Assembly (NCBI GenBank): GCA_022562835.1
Contig: JADFOM010000135.1
Location: forward strand, 1-6,948
Direction: 5' to 3'
Length of the DNA stretch: 6,948 nucleotides
Origin: Acidobacteriota bacterium
Lineage (GTDB): Bacteria > Actinomycetota > Acidimicrobiia > Acidimicrobiales > SHLQ01
Shown here: one piece after another, positions 5,579 through 6,948 of the stretch
How positions within the stretch are numbered: the stretch's first letter is position 1
How the letters are laid out: the number at the start of each line of letters is the position of its first letter
Made by a program: the position numbers and the translations under genes
The notes under the pieces: generated by a model
Database searches by the model: none
The model's input: the letters and a program-made list of their open reading frames with translations, nothing else
Told to the model about the DNA's origin: nothing

Positions 5579-5607
5579 CTGCGTGAGGTTGAAACAGGTT
5601 CTCATTG

Positions 5608-5638
5608 GGATTACTCGAGGGGGCATTTCGAGTCATCC
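5608..5638. repeat. 31-bp imperfect palindrome in the whiB upstream region
   Basis: GGATTACTCGA (5608-5618) and TCGAGTCATCC (5628-5638) are complementary at 10 of 11 positions around a 9-base spacer; the single mismatch is 5612/5634. Half-site centres are 20 bp apart, two helical turns, as for a dimeric regulator. It lies about midway between the divergent phosphodiesterase and whiB starts. It could be an operator or, if transcribed, a leader hairpin for whiB. Function is inferred. Confidence 0.5.
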
Positions 5639-5735
5639 ATCCGCCCCGCCGCTGACGCTTCACCGTCGAGTGCCGAGGCAGCGTGAGAGCCGCACGACAG
5701 CGCCGTGTTCGCTCAGAACATCGCATGGAGCACTT

Positions 5736-5740
5736 GGAGG
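5736..5740 (+). promoter_or_regulatory. Ribosome binding site of whiB
   Basis: GGAGG, 5 bases before the GTG at 5746. The alternative in-frame ATG at 5725 has no such site, so this decides the start codon. Confidence 0.75.
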
Positions 5741-5745
5741 GATCA

Positions 5746-6036
5746 GTGGCCCTGGTATACAACGAGACACGGACCGAAGCGGAGAATCCGTTGAAGTGGC
5801 GCACCGGCGCCGCCTGCAAGGACACCGATCCGGATCTCTTCTTCCCGATCGGCTCAACCGGTGCGGCGGTCGAACAGATCGACGATGCCAAGGCCGTCTG
5901 TGGAACATGCCACGCGCAGGTTGATTGTCTCGACTTCGCACTCGACACCAACCAGGACAGTGGCGTCTGGGGCGGGCTCTCCGAAGAGGAACGCCGCGAC
6001 ATTCGTCGCGCTCGGCGAAGGCTCGCCGCCAACTGA
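5746..6036 (+). CDS. whiB1: WhiB-family iron-sulfur transcriptional regulator (WhiB1-like)
   Basis: A 96-residue regulator starting at GTG. It has the four cysteines that hold a [4Fe-4S] cluster: C24 in 'GAACKDTDPDLFFP', then C52-x2-C55-x5-C61 in 'AVCGTCHAQVDCLDFAL'. These are followed by the 'GVWGGLSEEERR' turn (73-84) and an arginine-rich tail (83-92) expected to touch DNA. 'DPDLFFPIGSTG' and 'ALDTNQDSGVWGG' are closest, by memory, to M. tuberculosis WhiB1, an essential regulator whose cluster reacts with nitric oxide and which binds the principal sigma factor. Facing a PdtaS-like kinase tail to tail, as whiB1 does in M. tuberculosis, supports the WhiB1 assignment. The WhiB family is certain; the WhiB1 subfamily is probable. 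Confidence 0.93.
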   Translation: MALVYNETRTEAENPLKWRTGAACKDTDPDLFFPIGSTGAAVEQIDDAKAVCGTCHAQVDCLDFALDTNQDSGVWGGLSEEERRDIRRARRRLAAN

Positions 6037-6046
6037 CCAACCGCGC

Positions 6047-6948
6047 TCAACTGCCCGCCACCGCCGCCTTGGCGTGCGAGCGCGGCACCTCGAGGCGCAC
6101 CAGGGTGCCTGGCCGATTTGCCTCGCCGCCGCCGGGGATCACCTCGATGTCTCCGCGTAGGTCGCCGCATATGAACGACTGAACGATCGACATCCCGAGT
6201 CCGGGCTCGGCCAGGGAGAAGTCGGCTGGCACGCCGGCCCCGTTGTCGAGAACCTCGAGCACAACACTCTCCGGATCGTTCTCCAGGTGCACCAACACGC
6301 GGCACTGCTGCCCATCTGAACGAAGGGCCGTTGGGAATGCGTGGTCGACGGCGTTTTGTAGCAGCTCGGTTAGAACCACGGCGAGCGGCATGGCCAACGC
6401 ACCGGTGAGTCGACCACCGTCGCCTGAAATCTCGAAACTGACCGGACGGTCCGGCGACACCAGACCCTCCCCAACGGTCCGGACCAGCGGACGGACGATG
6501 TCGAGAAACAACACCTCATCGTCATCACCATCAGCGTCTTGCGCGAGCGTCTCGTGCACTAGCGCGATCGCGGCAATCCGTCTCACGGACTCCTCCAGCG
6601 CGTCGACCGCCTCGGCCGACTGCATACGCCGCGCCTGGAGCCGCAGCATCGACGAAATGGTCTGAAGATTGTTCTTGACCCTGTGGTGGATCTCACGGAT
6701 CGTCGCTTCCTTGGAAAGCAGCAACCGATCTCGACGCCGCAGTTCGGTAACGTCTCGCAACAACATGAACGCCCCGGTTACCTCGCCGCTGTCGACGAGC
6801 GGCATGCACTGAACCAGCACCGTTGTGTCTCCCCCACGGTCTATCTCTACAAGCGCTGGTCGACGTTCATCGAATGCACGTCGCACCATCTGCGGTTCGA
6901 GACCAACATCGCTTAGGCGAAGCCCGACGGTGTTGCGGTGAACGCCCA
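6047..6948 (-). CDS. pdtaS: PdtaS-like sensor histidine kinase, C-terminal 300 residues (partial at right edge)
   Basis: The frame is open to the window edge, so the N-terminal sensor part is missing. An internal ATG at 6889 is not the real start, because the frame reads on with 'VHRNTVGLRLSDVGLEPQ'. Numbered from that ATG, residues up to about 50 are the end of a PAS-like domain ('LVQCMPLVDSGEVTGAFMLLRDVTEL'). Residues 64-88 ('IREIHHRVKNNLQTISSMLRLQARR') are a HisKA_2 dimerisation/phosphoacceptor helix with the HH pair at 68-69. The ATPase domain has its N box 'ELLQNAVDHAF' (175-185), 'DNGAGVP' (215-221), 'GLGMSIVQSFI' (230-240) and 'GTLVRLEVP' (261-269). No membrane segment is visible. In mycobacteria PdtaS signals to PdtaR, an RNA-binding ANTAR-domain regulator; no such partner lies in this window. 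It converges on whiB with a 10-base gap. Confidence 0.9.
   Translation of the reverse strand, partial: GVHRNTVGLRLSDVGLEPQMVRRAFDERRPALVEIDRGGDTTVLVQCMPLVDSGEVTGAFMLLRDVTELRRRDRLLLSKEATIREIHHRVKNNLQTISSMLRLQARRMQSAEAVDALEESVRRIAAIALVHETLAQDADGDDDEVLFLDIVRPLVRTVGEGLVSPDRPVSFEISGDGGRLTGALAMPLAVVLTELLQNAVDHAFPTALRSDGQQCRVLVHLENDPESVVLEVLDNGAGVPADFSLAEPGLGMSIVQSFICGDLRGDIEVIPGGGEANRPGTLVRLEVPRSHAKAAVAGS

Noticed and set aside
5583..5605. CRP/cAMP-receptor site upstream of whiB, from GTGAG ... CTCAT
   Set aside because: The half-sites are 13 bases apart, not about 6, so they do not fit the CRP consensus.
6021..6081. Inverted repeat GCTCGC/GCGAGC across the whiB-pdtaS junction as a terminator
   Set aside because: The stem is only 6 bp with a loop of about 49 bases, and lies largely in coding sequence; such pairs are expected by chance in GC-rich DNA.

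Overview
The window reads as chromosomal DNA of a high-GC actinobacterium. WhiB-type iron-sulfur regulators occur essentially only in actinobacteria and their phages. The histidine kinase is a PdtaS-type (HisKA_2) enzyme, and whiB1 facing pdtaS is the arrangement I recall from Mycobacterium tuberculosis. The secreted RCC1-repeat protein, with an N-terminal 'SPSRLLDTR' domain, is a type I associate with Acidimicrobiia (Ilumatobacter-like organisms). That class-level assignment is inference from recalled protein style, not from a search.

Layout from left to right. Positions 2-250 (+) are the last 82 codons of leuA (2-isopropylmalate synthase), ending in a short convergent gap with a strong hairpin. 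Positions 307-1887 (-) encode a secreted protein: signal peptide, a domain of unknown function, and seven RCC1 units of exactly 50 residues. It has its own candidate leaderless promoter and a perfect 10-bp tandem repeat just upstream. Positions 1985-3752 (-) are the etfB-etfA operon for electron-transfer flavoprotein. Diverging from it at 3870-4796 (+) is a diacylglycerol/lipid kinase, which meets a glycerophosphodiester phosphodiesterase (4807-5493, -) tail to tail across 10 bases. A 252-base divergent region then carries a candidate promoter and a 31-bp imperfect palindrome ahead of whiB (5746-6036, +). WhiB in turn meets a PdtaS-like kinase (6047 to beyond the right edge, -) tail to tail, again across 10 bases.

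Functionally, most of the window is housekeeping: leucine synthesis, electron transfer from acyl-CoA dehydrogenases, phospholipid turnover, redox/nitric-oxide type regulation and sensory phosphorelay. No mobile element, RNA gene or CRISPR array was seen. No stretch longer than 300 bases lacks a gene; the longest gaps are 5494-5745 and 3753-3869.

The unusual part is the RCC1 gene. It has a perfect 150-bp internal periodicity, a two-unit higher-order duplication, paired cysteines in every unit, a sharp codon-usage change at the start of its N-terminal domain, and a dedicated promoter region. I do not see a clear multi-gene system that is wholly new. The secreted propeller is the best candidate for undescribed biology.
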